Positions 27,833 to 36,528 of a stretch of DNA of 64,000 bases are shown one piece after another. Made by a program: the position numbers and the translations under genes. The first letter of the stretch is position 1, and each line of letters opens with the position of its first letter. This DNA comes from Bacteroidales bacterium UBA3143 (GTDB lineage: Bacteria > Bacteroidota > Bacteroidia > Bacteroidales > Dysgonomonadaceae), in NCBI GenBank assembly GCA_002364735.1, contig DEZB01000011.1:70105-134104 (forward strand). Reading direction: 5' to 3'. The notes under the pieces are model-generated. The model was given only the letters and a program-made list of their open reading frames with translations, did not search any database and was not told the DNA's origin.

Positions 27833-28957
27833 TTAAACTTTGGAAATTTTGAAAGAGTTTATAGTTTTAACTACAATTTCAACTTCGTCATCAGTTATAA
27901 CATGACTTATAGGTAAACTTAATTCTTCATTGTGTATTTTCTCTGTTATCGGATATGTAAGATAATTCCATTCAATATAGGCTTTTTGTTTGTGAGGAGC
28001 AACAGGATAATGAATGAGTGTTCTCACACCATTAATATTGAGATGTTGTTCAAGCTCATTGCGTTTTTTACATAAAACAGGAAACACATGAAAAACGTGT
28101 GAATCCCAATCATCAATAATAGGCAAAGTCAGTGCATCATTCTTAATATTATCGATATAATAACGCGCAACATCTTTTCTACGATTATTATCTTCATCAA
28201 TGTATTTAAGTTTTACACGTAATATAGCAGCTTGAATTTCGTCTAATCTACTATTTAAACCCTTGTAATCAAACTGATACTTTATAGTTGAACCATAATT
28301 TCCCAAAATCCTAACTACATCCGCAAGTTCTTTGTCATCTGTAGATACTGCTCCAGCATCACCTAAAGCTCCTAAATTTTTACTGGGATAAAAACTATGA
28401 CCTGCAGCATCACCTAATGATCCTGTTTTTCTTTTTTTATATTTACAGCCCACTGCTTGAGCATTATCTTCAATTAATTTTAAATTATATTTTTCACATA
28501 TTCTTCCAATTTTATCAGTATACGCACATTGTCCGTACAAGTGAACAATCATGATTGCTTTGGTTTTATTTGTAATCGCTGATTCAATTAAATTATCATC
28601 AATTTGAAATGTTTTAATATTAGGCTCAATTAATACAGGGACTAAATTATTATCAGTGATAGCCAATATCGAAGCAATATAAGTATTTGCAGGAACAATA
28701 ATCTCATCCCCTTCTTTAAATAGACCTCTCTCAATATATCCTTTTATAATTAGTCGAAGCGCATCTAATCCATTTGCTACACCTACACAATACTTCGATC
28801 CAATAAATTCACTATACTCCTTTTCAAAATTTTTATTCTCTTCCCCTTGAAGATACCAACCTGAGTCTACCACTTTGGCTATAGCATTGTGAATCTCATC
28901 AGAATATTTCTGTGTGATTTTTTTTAAACTAAGAAATTCAACCATTTTATTTATCAA
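27833..28957 (-). CDS. PLP-dependent nucleotide-sugar 3-aminotransferase (DegT/DnrJ/EryC1/StrS, FdtB-like)
   Basis: 374 residues, fold-type I aminotransferase. Hallmarks are YCVGVANGLDALRLIIKG, DNAQAVGCKYKKRKTGSLGD (PLP-binding Asp), the Schiff-base Lys in HSFYPSKNLGALGDAGAV and a C-terminal RTLIHYPVAPHKQ. With two FdtA-like ketoisomerase cupins directly upstream, the expected product is a dTDP-3-amino-3,6-dideoxyhexose (Fuc3N or Qui3N type). Glutamate is the usual amino donor. The dTDP-4-keto-6-deoxyglucose-forming RmlA/RmlB enzymes are not in the window and must be encoded elsewhere. The amino group made here is a plausible target for the acyl-transfer module downstream. Confidence 0.88.
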   Translation of the reverse strand: MINKMVEFLSLKKITQKYSDEIHNAIAKVVDSGWYLQGEENKNFEKEYSEFIGSKYCVGVANGLDALRLIIKGYIERGLFKEGDEIIVPANTYIASILAITDNNLVPVLIEPNIKTFQIDDNLIESAITNKTKAIMIVHLYGQCAYTDKIGRICEKYNLKLIEDNAQAVGCKYKKRKTGSLGDAAGHSFYPSKNLGALGDAGAVSTDDKELADVVRILGNYGSTIKYQFDYKGLNSRLDEIQAAILRVKLKYIDEDNNRRKDVARYYIDNIKNDALTLPIIDDWDSHVFHVFPVLCKKRNELEQHLNINGVRTLIHYPVAPHKQKAYIEWNYLTYPITEKIHNEELSLPISHVITDDEVEIVVKTINSFKISKV

Positions 28958-29238
28958 TACTGCTCTTATATAACTATTATGCTTATCCTAAAATTTTTTC
29001 TGTTTATAGTAATATTTTTCTAATTGTTGAATTCCAACTATTAGGTATTAATTCCGACTTATATAAAATTTATCCGTAGTATAAATGTGGCAACTATTCA
29101 TTTAAGTATTCTCATTAAGAAAAACCTTTCTAAACTGATTATTACTATTTTATATCTCTTTTATATCTGCATAAAAAAATTATTTAGAATCACATGATCA
29201 AGCACATACATTTTAGGGATTAAAGTGTCTTCTAAAAC

Positions 29239-29658
29239 TTACTTCTCATTTTTATATGCCTTAAACTCATTGTAATGCCTTATGTAATCTTCTTCTTTAT
29301 AACGAACTGATGCTAAAACTAAACATACAGAACCTGATGAAAAATTATCTATGTTTTTCCAGATGCCAGGAACGATTAGTAATCCGTAAGAAGGTCTATT
29401 TAGTGTGAAAGTTCTTTTACTCTTACCATCATCTATCGTTACATCAAAACTACCACTTGCTGCTACAATAAACTGCTGAAGTTCTTTATGGGCATGTCCA
29501 CCCCGAGACTCTCCACTTGGAACATCATATAAATAAAATACTCTTTTTACATCAAACGGTATTGTGTCTAAATTTTCTATCACACTTATGCTCCCTTTTA
29601 CATTATGATGCTTATTAATTTCTAACAATGAACAATTATTTACTGTTGATGATTTCAT
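29239..29658 (-). CDS. dTDP-4-oxo-6-deoxyhexose 3,4-ketoisomerase-like cupin (FdtA/QdtA family), catalytic His pair intact
   Basis: 139-residue single-domain cupin of the WxcM-C/FdtA family. It converts dTDP-4-keto- to 3-keto-6-deoxyhexose for the aminotransferase downstream. The family core is present: YLYDVPSGESRGGHAHKELQ with both His of HAH, QFIVAASGSFDVTIDDG, RPSYGLLIVPGIW and SVCLVLASVRY. It starts 6 bases after its degenerate paralogue and is followed by a 281-bp spacer before the aminotransferase gene. FdtA versus QdtA stereochemistry cannot be decided from sequence. Confidence 0.85.
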   Translation of the reverse strand: MKSSTVNNCSLLEINKHHNVKGSISVIENLDTIPFDVKRVFYLYDVPSGESRGGHAHKELQQFIVAASGSFDVTIDDGKSKRTFTLNRPSYGLLIVPGIWKNIDNFSSGSVCLVLASVRYKEEDYIRHYNEFKAYKNEK

Positions 29659-29664
29659 ATATAA

Positions 29665-30060
29665 TTACCTTTCTTTAAATAAATCATAATCACAAATATA
29701 ATCTGAGAAGTCATAATGTGTGGAGGCTAAAACCAAAGCCAATGAGTTAGTTGAGAAATTAAAAAACTGTCTCCACAAACCATTTGGGACATACAATCCA
29801 TAATAAGATCTATTTAATGAAAATGTTTCAATCTCAGAACCATTGTCAACTAAAATATCAAAACTTCCAGAAAGAGCCACAATAAATTCATGATTCTTTA
29901 TATAAGCGTGACCATCTCGCATCCCACCTCCAGGTACATCATATATCCAATATGTTCTTTTGATACTAAAAGGGATGTTATTCTCTTCAATTACTGAAAG
30001 ATTCCCTCTATTGTCTAACATTTTAGGAAGATTGATCAATCTTGGTTTATCTACTATCAT
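29665..30060 (-). CDS. FdtA/QdtA-like cupin paralogue with altered His motif
   Basis: 131 residues, the same fold as the following gene: IYDVPGGGMRDGHAY, EFIVALSGSFDILVDNG, RSYYGLYVPNGLW and SLALVLASTHY are clear counterparts. In place of RGGHAHK this copy reads RDGHAYI, so the second of the paired histidines is Tyr. The pair is considered catalytic in FdtA/QdtA. It may be a catalytically weakened subunit, an isomerase of altered specificity, or a sugar epimerase-like cupin. It lies 75 bases after wzc and 6 bases before the intact paralogue, suggesting gene duplication. Confidence 0.8.
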   Translation of the reverse strand: MIVDKPRLINLPKMLDNRGNLSVIEENNIPFSIKRTYWIYDVPGGGMRDGHAYIKNHEFIVALSGSFDILVDNGSEIETFSLNRSYYGLYVPNGLWRQFFNFSTNSLALVLASTHYDFSDYICDYDLFKER

Positions 30061-30135
30061 TTTATCTAAGATTGTATTATTAATTAAAATACTTTTAATG
30101 ATTTAAGTGTTTGATTAAAAATCATTCCTGATTTG

Positions 30136-32544
30136 CTATTCATCACCCAAATTATATCCATAAGCAAAACCTTTCTTTAAACTATATCCATAACCATATC
30201 GTTTTCCATAGCCATATCGATAGTTACGTTTATTGAAATCAACTGAATTTAATATGAAATACATATTTTTCAGCTTATCTTCATTATATATTATAGTTGC
30301 ATCTTCAATATTCTTTTTAGGTGTATAATCCGCCCGTACAATATATAGATTTATATCAGCTATCCTATTTAGCATCAAACTATCCGAGACCAAACCTACT
30401 GGAGCTGTATCTACAATTATAAAATCAAATTGATCTCGTAAATTTTGTATTAATTGATCTAAAGCAGGTTTAGCAAGTAGTTCATTAGGGTTAGGCGCAA
30501 CAGGCCCTGCATTTATCATAAATAAATTAGGATGAATCCCAGAAGGCTTGATCAATTTATCAGCAGTTTGATGTCCTGACAAAAACATAGTCATTCCTCC
30601 TTCATTTGGCACATCAAGATAAAGTCCAAATTTTGGTTTTCTTATATCTAACTCAATAATCAAAACCTTTTTATCTAACAATGCCAAACTTGTTGCTAAG
30701 TTAATAGTTACAAATGTTTTACCTTCCCCACTAATGCTTGAAACCATATTAATAACTTTCTTATCAACACTATCTATTACAAACAATAAATTAGCCCTCA
30801 ATAAACGGACCATTTCAGTAAAACTATCTGTTCCGTCTTCTTTCATAAGCATCCTGCTTGTTTCTATTGTTTTAGGTATTTCACCCAAGAGGGGGACATT
30901 AGACATTTCAGCTAACTCTTGTTTATGCCCTATTTGGTAACGCATTAACTCTTTTATCTTGATAATGATGATAGGCACGAATAATCCTAAAAAAATGGCT
31001 ATCAGAAAACTAAATATCTTATTAGGTGAAACAACACCCAATATTCTCACATAGTCTATCAACTTTGTATTTGGTTCGGCTGTCGCCATATTCATATATT
31101 TTTCTTCTTTCTTTTGGAGCAAAAACAAAAACAAAGATTCTTTCACTCCTTGCTGGCGAGTAATATCTGAATAAATTCTTTGTTGACGAGGCACTGCTCG
31201 AAGACGAGCTTTATCTACATTCAGTTGTTGCGATAAATCACTCAGTGTAATCTGTAGATTTCTTTTTTCGTTCTGCAAACTCGATCTAACAGTTCTATAC
31301 ATTGATTCTATTTGGTTGGATAGATCAATCATAGCTTGATTACTACTGGATGCAACCCGTGAAAGTTTTGTTTTTTCCATTACCAAGTTGTTATAGTTTG
31401 AAATCATGCTATTCAAACTTTCGCTTCTAATTCCAGAATTAGCAGGAAGAAGTTGGTCACTGGGATCTTGATTTTGAACAAAGTTGGACAAATCTGAAAC
31501 AATCGCTAATTGCGTTTCAACATCCATTTTTCTTTGTTCAATTCCTGAAGTTTGAACATTGTATAGATTTGACTGACTTGCTAAATCTGTAATTCCTTGA
31601 CTTTGTTTATAATCCTCCGCTTGTGAATCAACAGTACTCAACTCATCACTTAATAAAGAAAGATGTGCATCAATAATTTGAGATGTTTTATCCGCTAAAT
31701 CAAGTTGATCACTCAACATTTCCCTGTTGTAAACCTCAATTAGATGCTCCATAAATTCTTTACCTTCCATCGCATTATAACTCTTTAAAGATAGTGTTAC
31801 AACAGATGATGTTTTAGAGGTTACCTCCATTTCAAGACTATTTATAAATTGATCGGCTACTCTTATTGGATGTTTTATTACAACTTCTAAGAGCATGTTA
31901 TCTTTAGGTTTAAAACCTGTTTTAAAAACATTAATTTCACCAAAAGGGAATGTAACTACACTATCTTTTAAAAACGATTTTACTGTGTAAGAGTTATTTA
32001 AATGTTTACCAGAAAATTCATATGATCCATTAGAATGAACCAAAACGCTAAGTACAATATCATCCTCTATAGCATTTAGCATAGTTTCGGATAAAGTAAT
32101 ATGAATAGGGCTTTCACTCTTATATAAAACTTCTTTTTTGTATCTAATTATGTTCAATAATGAACTTATTTGTATATAAGTAGTATAGTTTTCTAATTCA
32201 CGCACAACCTTATCTGCTATTAATGAACTACCCAACATTTCCATTTCATTCTCTACATTACTTTTTTGAGTAATAAGACCCATTCCATCAAATGCAGGAG
32301 TTGTTGATGAGCCACTCCCTTTCTGTGAATCTTGAAACAAAACGGACGTTTGAATCTTATAGACTGGTAAGGTGAACTTAACGTATAATACAGCTAAGAC
32401 AATAAAAGCAACAAGTGAAATAACAAACCATTTCCAAAAAGATAGGTATTTAATAAAAAGTCCTATAAAATCGAATGATTTTTCCGATAATAATTTAAAT
32501 TCTTCTTCTGGTTTTGAAAGTTTCATATTTGTATTGTTCTCCAT
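30136..32544 (-). CDS. wzc: polysaccharide co-polymerase and tyrosine autokinase (Wzc/GumC family)
   Basis: 802 residues. N-terminal Wzz domain flanked by membrane helices (about 33-53 and 505-530), a long coiled-coil periplasmic part (about 260-430) and a cytoplasmic BY-kinase with Walker A VSSISGEGKTF (about 600-610), Walker A' VLIIELDIRKP and Walker B DFIIVDTAPVG. The last about 28 residues carry some ten tyrosines in YGYG/YGYS repeats, the autophosphorylation cluster. It controls chain length and export with the Wza homologue encoded 3 bases upstream. The cluster order wza-wzc at the operon head is standard. Confidence 0.93.
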   Translation of the reverse strand: MENNTNMKLSKPEEEFKLLSEKSFDFIGLFIKYLSFWKWFVISLVAFIVLAVLYVKFTLPVYKIQTSVLFQDSQKGSGSSTTPAFDGMGLITQKSNVENEMEMLGSSLIADKVVRELENYTTYIQISSLLNIIRYKKEVLYKSESPIHITLSETMLNAIEDDIVLSVLVHSNGSYEFSGKHLNNSYTVKSFLKDSVVTFPFGEINVFKTGFKPKDNMLLEVVIKHPIRVADQFINSLEMEVTSKTSSVVTLSLKSYNAMEGKEFMEHLIEVYNREMLSDQLDLADKTSQIIDAHLSLLSDELSTVDSQAEDYKQSQGITDLASQSNLYNVQTSGIEQRKMDVETQLAIVSDLSNFVQNQDPSDQLLPANSGIRSESLNSMISNYNNLVMEKTKLSRVASSSNQAMIDLSNQIESMYRTVRSSLQNEKRNLQITLSDLSQQLNVDKARLRAVPRQQRIYSDITRQQGVKESLFLFLLQKKEEKYMNMATAEPNTKLIDYVRILGVVSPNKIFSFLIAIFLGLFVPIIIIKIKELMRYQIGHKQELAEMSNVPLLGEIPKTIETSRMLMKEDGTDSFTEMVRLLRANLLFVIDSVDKKVINMVSSISGEGKTFVTINLATSLALLDKKVLIIELDIRKPKFGLYLDVPNEGGMTMFLSGHQTADKLIKPSGIHPNLFMINAGPVAPNPNELLAKPALDQLIQNLRDQFDFIIVDTAPVGLVSDSLMLNRIADINLYIVRADYTPKKNIEDATIIYNEDKLKNMYFILNSVDFNKRNYRYGYGKRYGYGYSLKKGFAYGYNLGDE

Positions 32545-32547
32545 TTT

Positions 32548-33366
32548 CTATCTTCTTGTTGCAGTGAATATCGTAACTCCCATGGTAGCTAATGAAATTA
32601 AAACTGAAATTGATGATATTCTAAAAGATTCAGCTGCACCATATTTTGATGAATTCGCCCTTGATTGATTTGGTTCTACATATACTACATCATTTTGTTC
32701 TAAAAAATAGGCTGGAGAATTAATGACGTTTTTGTCATTCAAATTCAACGTGTAATATTTTTTATTACCATCTGAGTCCTCTCTCAAAACTTTGACATTC
32801 TCTCTTTTTCCATAAATAGTCATATCTCGTGCTAAAGCCAAACCTTCGAAAATAGTTAATCGTTCATTAAATGTGCTATAATTACCAGGAGCATTCACTT
32901 CTCCCAAAACATTTATTGAATAGTTGTTTATCCGAATTGTTACAATAGGCAACTCTTTAGTGAAAGCTGGTTTAATTTTCTCTAAGATGTAATTTTCTAA
33001 ATCTTTTTTAGTCATATCTTTAACATGTATTTTCCCTAAAACGGGAAAATTAATGTTCCCCTCATTATCTACAAGGTATGGCTGTATTGCAGGCTGTGAA
33101 AAAATCTGGTTCGTCATTGACATTGTTTGTGTCTGAAGCTGTGGTGTAATTAAGTTATAAATACGAGAAGCCTCAGGCTCCGTACTGACCACAGTTATTG
33201 TAAGTAAATCTTTTGGTTTAATTTTAGCTTCATAAAACAGACTACTATTGTTTTCAATCTCTTTTATTCGCTTCTCACTTTGTTGCATATATGCAATATT
33301 TTCCACACTACTACATGCGGTAATTGAAAGTGCAATAATAAGTAATAAGGGTATGCTCCTAATCAT
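32548..33366 (-). CDS. wza: outer-membrane polysaccharide export lipoprotein (Wza-like)
   Basis: 272 residues, first gene of the 26-kb minus-strand operon. Lipoprotein signal LLIIALSITACSS gives an acylated Cys near residue 18. The Poly_export domain (IKPKDLLTITVVSTEPEA) and an SLBB-like domain (NYSINVLGEVNAPGNYSTFN) follow. The C-terminal segment (SVLISLATMGVTIF) is hydrophobic, as in Bacteroidetes Wza relatives, which lack the large amphipathic C-terminal barrel helix of E. coli Wza. It forms the export pore with the Wzc-like kinase encoded 3 bases downstream. Confidence 0.92.
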   Translation of the reverse strand: MIRSIPLLLIIALSITACSSVENIAYMQQSEKRIKEIENNSSLFYEAKIKPKDLLTITVVSTEPEASRIYNLITPQLQTQTMSMTNQIFSQPAIQPYLVDNEGNINFPVLGKIHVKDMTKKDLENYILEKIKPAFTKELPIVTIRINNYSINVLGEVNAPGNYSTFNERLTIFEGLALARDMTIYGKRENVKVLREDSDGNKKYYTLNLNDKNVINSPAYFLEQNDVVYVEPNQSRANSSKYGAAESFRISSISVLISLATMGVTIFTATRR

Positions 33367-34662
33367 AATTAATCAATTTTTTAATATCAAGATGTTTTTT
33401 ATGAGTAAAATTGTCTATCAATTCAATAAACACATATGAAAGATATATGTTTAAAAAAAACATAAGAACATATAGTTTTATCACCATGATAAATTAATTA
33501 CTATTTGAAATTTAAGATTATAAAAAAATATCTATGAAATATTATCTATTATAATTTATATAATTGAACTAATACAAAAGAGGACAATTTGATTTAAAAC
33601 TTAGTATTAAATAGCAATTTAATTCAATATCACTAATCTTTTTCCTATAGCATAACCTTTACTGGCATCATCTGGAGTTATGGTGACAGAAATTGGTGAT
33701 AAAAATAATCTAATATTTTTATCATTAAAATTAAATACGAACATTGTATTTGCCTCAATACTCATAAGTGATATGTAGAACGTTTTATTCAACAAATGTC
33801 TTAGCAATATATTTCTAAATAACAGATTTAATAAAACTTCGAACATCATAAAATGTCACTTGATAGACTTAACAAAACTACTTAGAAAGTCGGTTTTGTA
33901 AGATGGTTTAAAGTGTAAAGTTGGTTAGAAACAAAATAATAGCGTATTGAATAATAACTAATATTTAGAAGCTCACGCAATGTGATATTGGGTTTTTGGA
34001 CCAATTTTAGGAAAGTGTAAGAAGCTATATAAAAAATGCCCGACAAAAAATAATTACTCGTTCTAAAGAGAAAGTGACAAGTTACTGGTCATTTAAAATG
34101 ATGGATTAAAGAAAATTAGAAAGATGAATATTAGGTTGAAAGTTAATATATCCACTTAAAAGAAGATTTTGAGATGGTACTTAGCGTCTTTAAAAATTGA
34201 AAGAGTTTTAAGTAATAATCCTTCTCTCCAGTAAATATGATTTTTAGGTATAAAGGAGAGACTCTAATGAAAGAATTGACACTTTAAAACTCACAAAAAA
34301 ATCTTATTTCGCAATTTATTAGCCAAACACACTTAAAACATAACCTACAATGTTAATATTCATGCATATTTACACTCGTATGTTTGGGGTTAACAACTGA
34401 ATTACTATTTTTGTTCAAAAAATAATCATTAAATGTTTTCAATTTTCATATTCAATTCTATACTAATAACTTATCAAGTAACTTCTTTATAATAATCAAA
34501 ATTTTTAGCGTATGAGTAAATAAATTAAACTGATTAAAAAACAAATTCGAATTATCAACAATATAATTTCTTAAAAATCACACAATCTTCTATTTTAGAA
34601 ATTATTCATTAAGGGCTGAATACATTATTCACCTACATTTCAAAATTTAAATAACAAAACAA
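33367..34662. other. 1.3-kb region without a convincing gene, between divergent wza and beta-helix gene
   Basis: Very AT-rich. It must contain the promoter of the minus-strand polysaccharide operon and that of the beta-helix gene, but I found no clear TAnnTTTG box next to either start. One open frame of 76 codons (33849-33619, minus) ends in an ordinary-looking polar segment, but I recognise nothing in it. Around 34214-34256 a 7-bp stem (TCTCTCC/GGAGAGA) may form a weak hairpin. No repeats or transposase remains were recognised. Confidence 0.5.
33619..33849 (-). CDS. short open reading frame, doubtful, possible gene remnant
   Basis: 76 codons upstream of wza on the same strand. The sequence is hydrophobic at first (LLNLLFRNILLRHLL), then has FVFNFNDKNIRLF and VTITPDDASKGYAIGKRL, which looks more protein-like than its surroundings. 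I recognise no family. It could be the decayed end of a former gene at the operon head, where Bacteroidales loci often hold an UpxY-type antiterminator, but it shows no KOW-type motif, so that is not claimed. Confidence 0.2.
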   Translation of the reverse strand: MMFEVLLNLLFRNILLRHLLNKTFYISLMSIEANTMFVFNFNDKNIRLFLSPISVTITPDDASKGYAIGKRLVILN

Positions 34663-35934
34663 ATGATTAACGCAATTAAAAATAAGCACTTTATCGTATT
34701 AATTTCTTTGATGTTTCCATTTTTAATATTTGGTCAAGGAGCGAGATATACTGGAAACTACAAAAAATCTGATCCAATTGAAATTGTAAATAAAAATAAT
34801 ATAATCATCGAAGGATTAGAGTTTAATAATTTAAATGGTATAGCAATTACATTATGGGGATGTAAAAATATAACTATAAAAAATTGCAAATTCACCAATA
34901 TAAATATCAAAACTGCAATATATTCAGAAAAAGGTAGCAACGTCGTTGTAACTGATTGTACTTTTAAAAATGTTCAAGAAGCATTTATAGCTTCTGGCGG
35001 TACAGGGAACATAAAATTTGAATATAATGATATTAAAAATGTTTTGGGCAGTTTACGTGGAGGTTCTGCTTCTTCCCAGGCAGTACAATACAGATACTGT
35101 AGTGGTCCTGGCAATAGCATTACATATAATGTAATTGAAAATATTGAAGGTGAAAGCTCTCCTGATGATAACATAAATATTTTCTTCTCTCATGGAACCC
35201 CAGATAGCCCTATACGAGTAGCAAACAACTGGATTAGAGGTGGAGGACCGTCTGATTCTGGAGGCGGAATTCTTTTAGGTGATTGGGGCGGTTCATATCA
35301 AATTGCAGAGAACAATATTGTGGTCAACCCTGGTCAATATGGCATGGGAATCGCTGGTGGTAATAACATGACCCTTAGAAATAATAAAATATATTCAAAA
35401 AAAAGAGCTTTCACTAATGTGGGTTTTTCTATTTGTAACTGGACTGAAGATAAGACAACGGGGAGCTCGTATAATATTACGGTTGAAAACAATCAAGTTA
35501 ATTGGACTCATCGTGATGGTTTTTTACACATGTGGTTTATTTGGAAAAATATGAAAGATGTACTTAAAGGTAAAGAAAGTAATATCCAAAATCTAAATTT
35601 AGATGAATCACTGCTACCAGATATAATTATAAATAGATCAGGGAATAAAAATAATGGAATTAGTTCAGTAGAAAATAACTCTACTAATCCTGAATCACCT
35701 ATCACTCAAGTTTATATTGATAGTTTTAACAGAATTGCTATTAAATATTTTGCTAACCCATCGCCACATGCTTATGGTGAACTCTTTACATCTGAGGGAC
35801 AAAGATTAGAAGCTTTCACACTACCTCGTTTTAATACTGTATTCCCAGGAAAGCTCTCAAAAGGTGATTATTATGTAAGAATCACTTACAAGGATTTAGA
35901 CAAAACTGAAATTAATAAGATTACAATTAATTAA
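34663..35934 (+). CDS. secreted right-handed beta-helix protein
   Basis: 423 residues. The signal peptide covers about 1-25 (FIVLISLMFPFLIFGQGA). From about residue 40 it consists of parallel beta-helix (PbH1) turns with regular I-x-I and N-x-I spacing: NNIIIEGLEFNNLNG, CKNITIKNCKFTNI, SNVVVTDCTFKNV, and so on to about 310. This is the fold of pectate lyases, polysaccharide-modifying enzymes and phage tailspikes. The final about 75 residues form a separate beta domain ending LSKGDYYVRITYKD and INKITIN, similar in pattern to a type IX secretion C-terminal domain. A role in cutting or binding surface glycan is suggested by context only. A lipoprotein gene follows 37 bases downstream. Confidence 0.75.
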   Translation: MINAIKNKHFIVLISLMFPFLIFGQGARYTGNYKKSDPIEIVNKNNIIIEGLEFNNLNGIAITLWGCKNITIKNCKFTNINIKTAIYSEKGSNVVVTDCTFKNVQEAFIASGGTGNIKFEYNDIKNVLGSLRGGSASSQAVQYRYCSGPGNSITYNVIENIEGESSPDDNINIFFSHGTPDSPIRVANNWIRGGGPSDSGGGILLGDWGGSYQIAENNIVVNPGQYGMGIAGGNNMTLRNNKIYSKKRAFTNVGFSICNWTEDKTTGSSYNITVENNQVNWTHRDGFLHMWFIWKNMKDVLKGKESNIQNLNLDESLLPDIIINRSGNKNNGISSVENNSTNPESPITQVYIDSFNRIAIKYFANPSPHAYGELFTSEGQRLEAFTLPRFNTVFPGKLSKGDYYVRITYKDLDKTEINKITIN

Positions 35935-35971
35935 AACACATTACTTCAACACAATTTTACAAACAATTTTC

Positions 35972-36403
35972 ATGAAAAAAGTACATTATTTATTTATAGT
36001 TATGCTATTATTTTCCATAGTAGCATGTGAACAATCTTTGGAAAAAGAAAAAATTGAACTCCAAGAATACAATACTTTAGTAAACTGGACAGTAAATGCT
36101 TATATTGATAATAATATTATTTTTGGTCCTTTTACAATTTCAACTCAAACTGCATCCAGTAAAGAAGCAATTACCATAAAAGATAATGGTAGTTTTTGGA
36201 AATTTCAAACAAAAGCTGAGTTAATTAAATCAACTGATAGGTTTAATGCTAAATCATCTATTAATGAAATAAGTAGCTTAGGTGCTAAAATCAATATTAA
36301 TGGAAGCATTTTTGACAAAGATAGTATTAGCTTTGATATACAGTTTGAAGATGATGAAACACCCTATGGTTTCACCTACATAATTAGAGGACATCGTAAT
36401 TGA
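35972..36403 (+). CDS. small lipoprotein of unknown function
   Basis: 143 residues with a lipoprotein signal MKKVHYLFIVMLLFSIVACE (Cys near 20). The remainder is beta-rich and polar, with WTVNAYIDNNIIFGPFTIS and a C-terminal SISFDIQFEDDETPYGFTYI. I recognise no family. It is probably co-transcribed with the beta-helix gene 37 bases upstream and closed by the terminator at 36441-36475, so the two may act together at the cell surface. Confidence 0.75.
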   Translation: MKKVHYLFIVMLLFSIVACEQSLEKEKIELQEYNTLVNWTVNAYIDNNIIFGPFTISTQTASSKEAITIKDNGSFWKFQTKAELIKSTDRFNAKSSINEISSLGAKININGSIFDKDSISFDIQFEDDETPYGFTYIIRGHRN

Positions 36404-36440
36404 TATAAATAATTTATCATATAGATATTTTCAGTAATTT

Positions 36441-36475
36441 AAAAAGGCTTCAGTAAAAACACTAAAGCCTTTTTT
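36441..36475. terminator. rho-independent terminator
   Basis: A 14-bp stem with one mismatch (36441-36454 with 36461-36474), a six-base loop and a T-run to 36475, and an A-run on the other side. It lies between the lipoprotein gene (+) and the convergent glycosyltransferase gene (-) and may serve both. Confidence 0.8.
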
Positions 36476-36528
36476 AGATTTTTAAAAACAAATTAGATAA
36501 ATATTTTTTCTTGTAAAATGGAATTGAT

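Noticed and set aside
30136..32544. Housekeeping MinD/ParA reading of the wzc kinase domain
   Set aside because: The Wzz domain, flanking helices, coiled coil and Tyr-rich tail show the full BY-kinase architecture.
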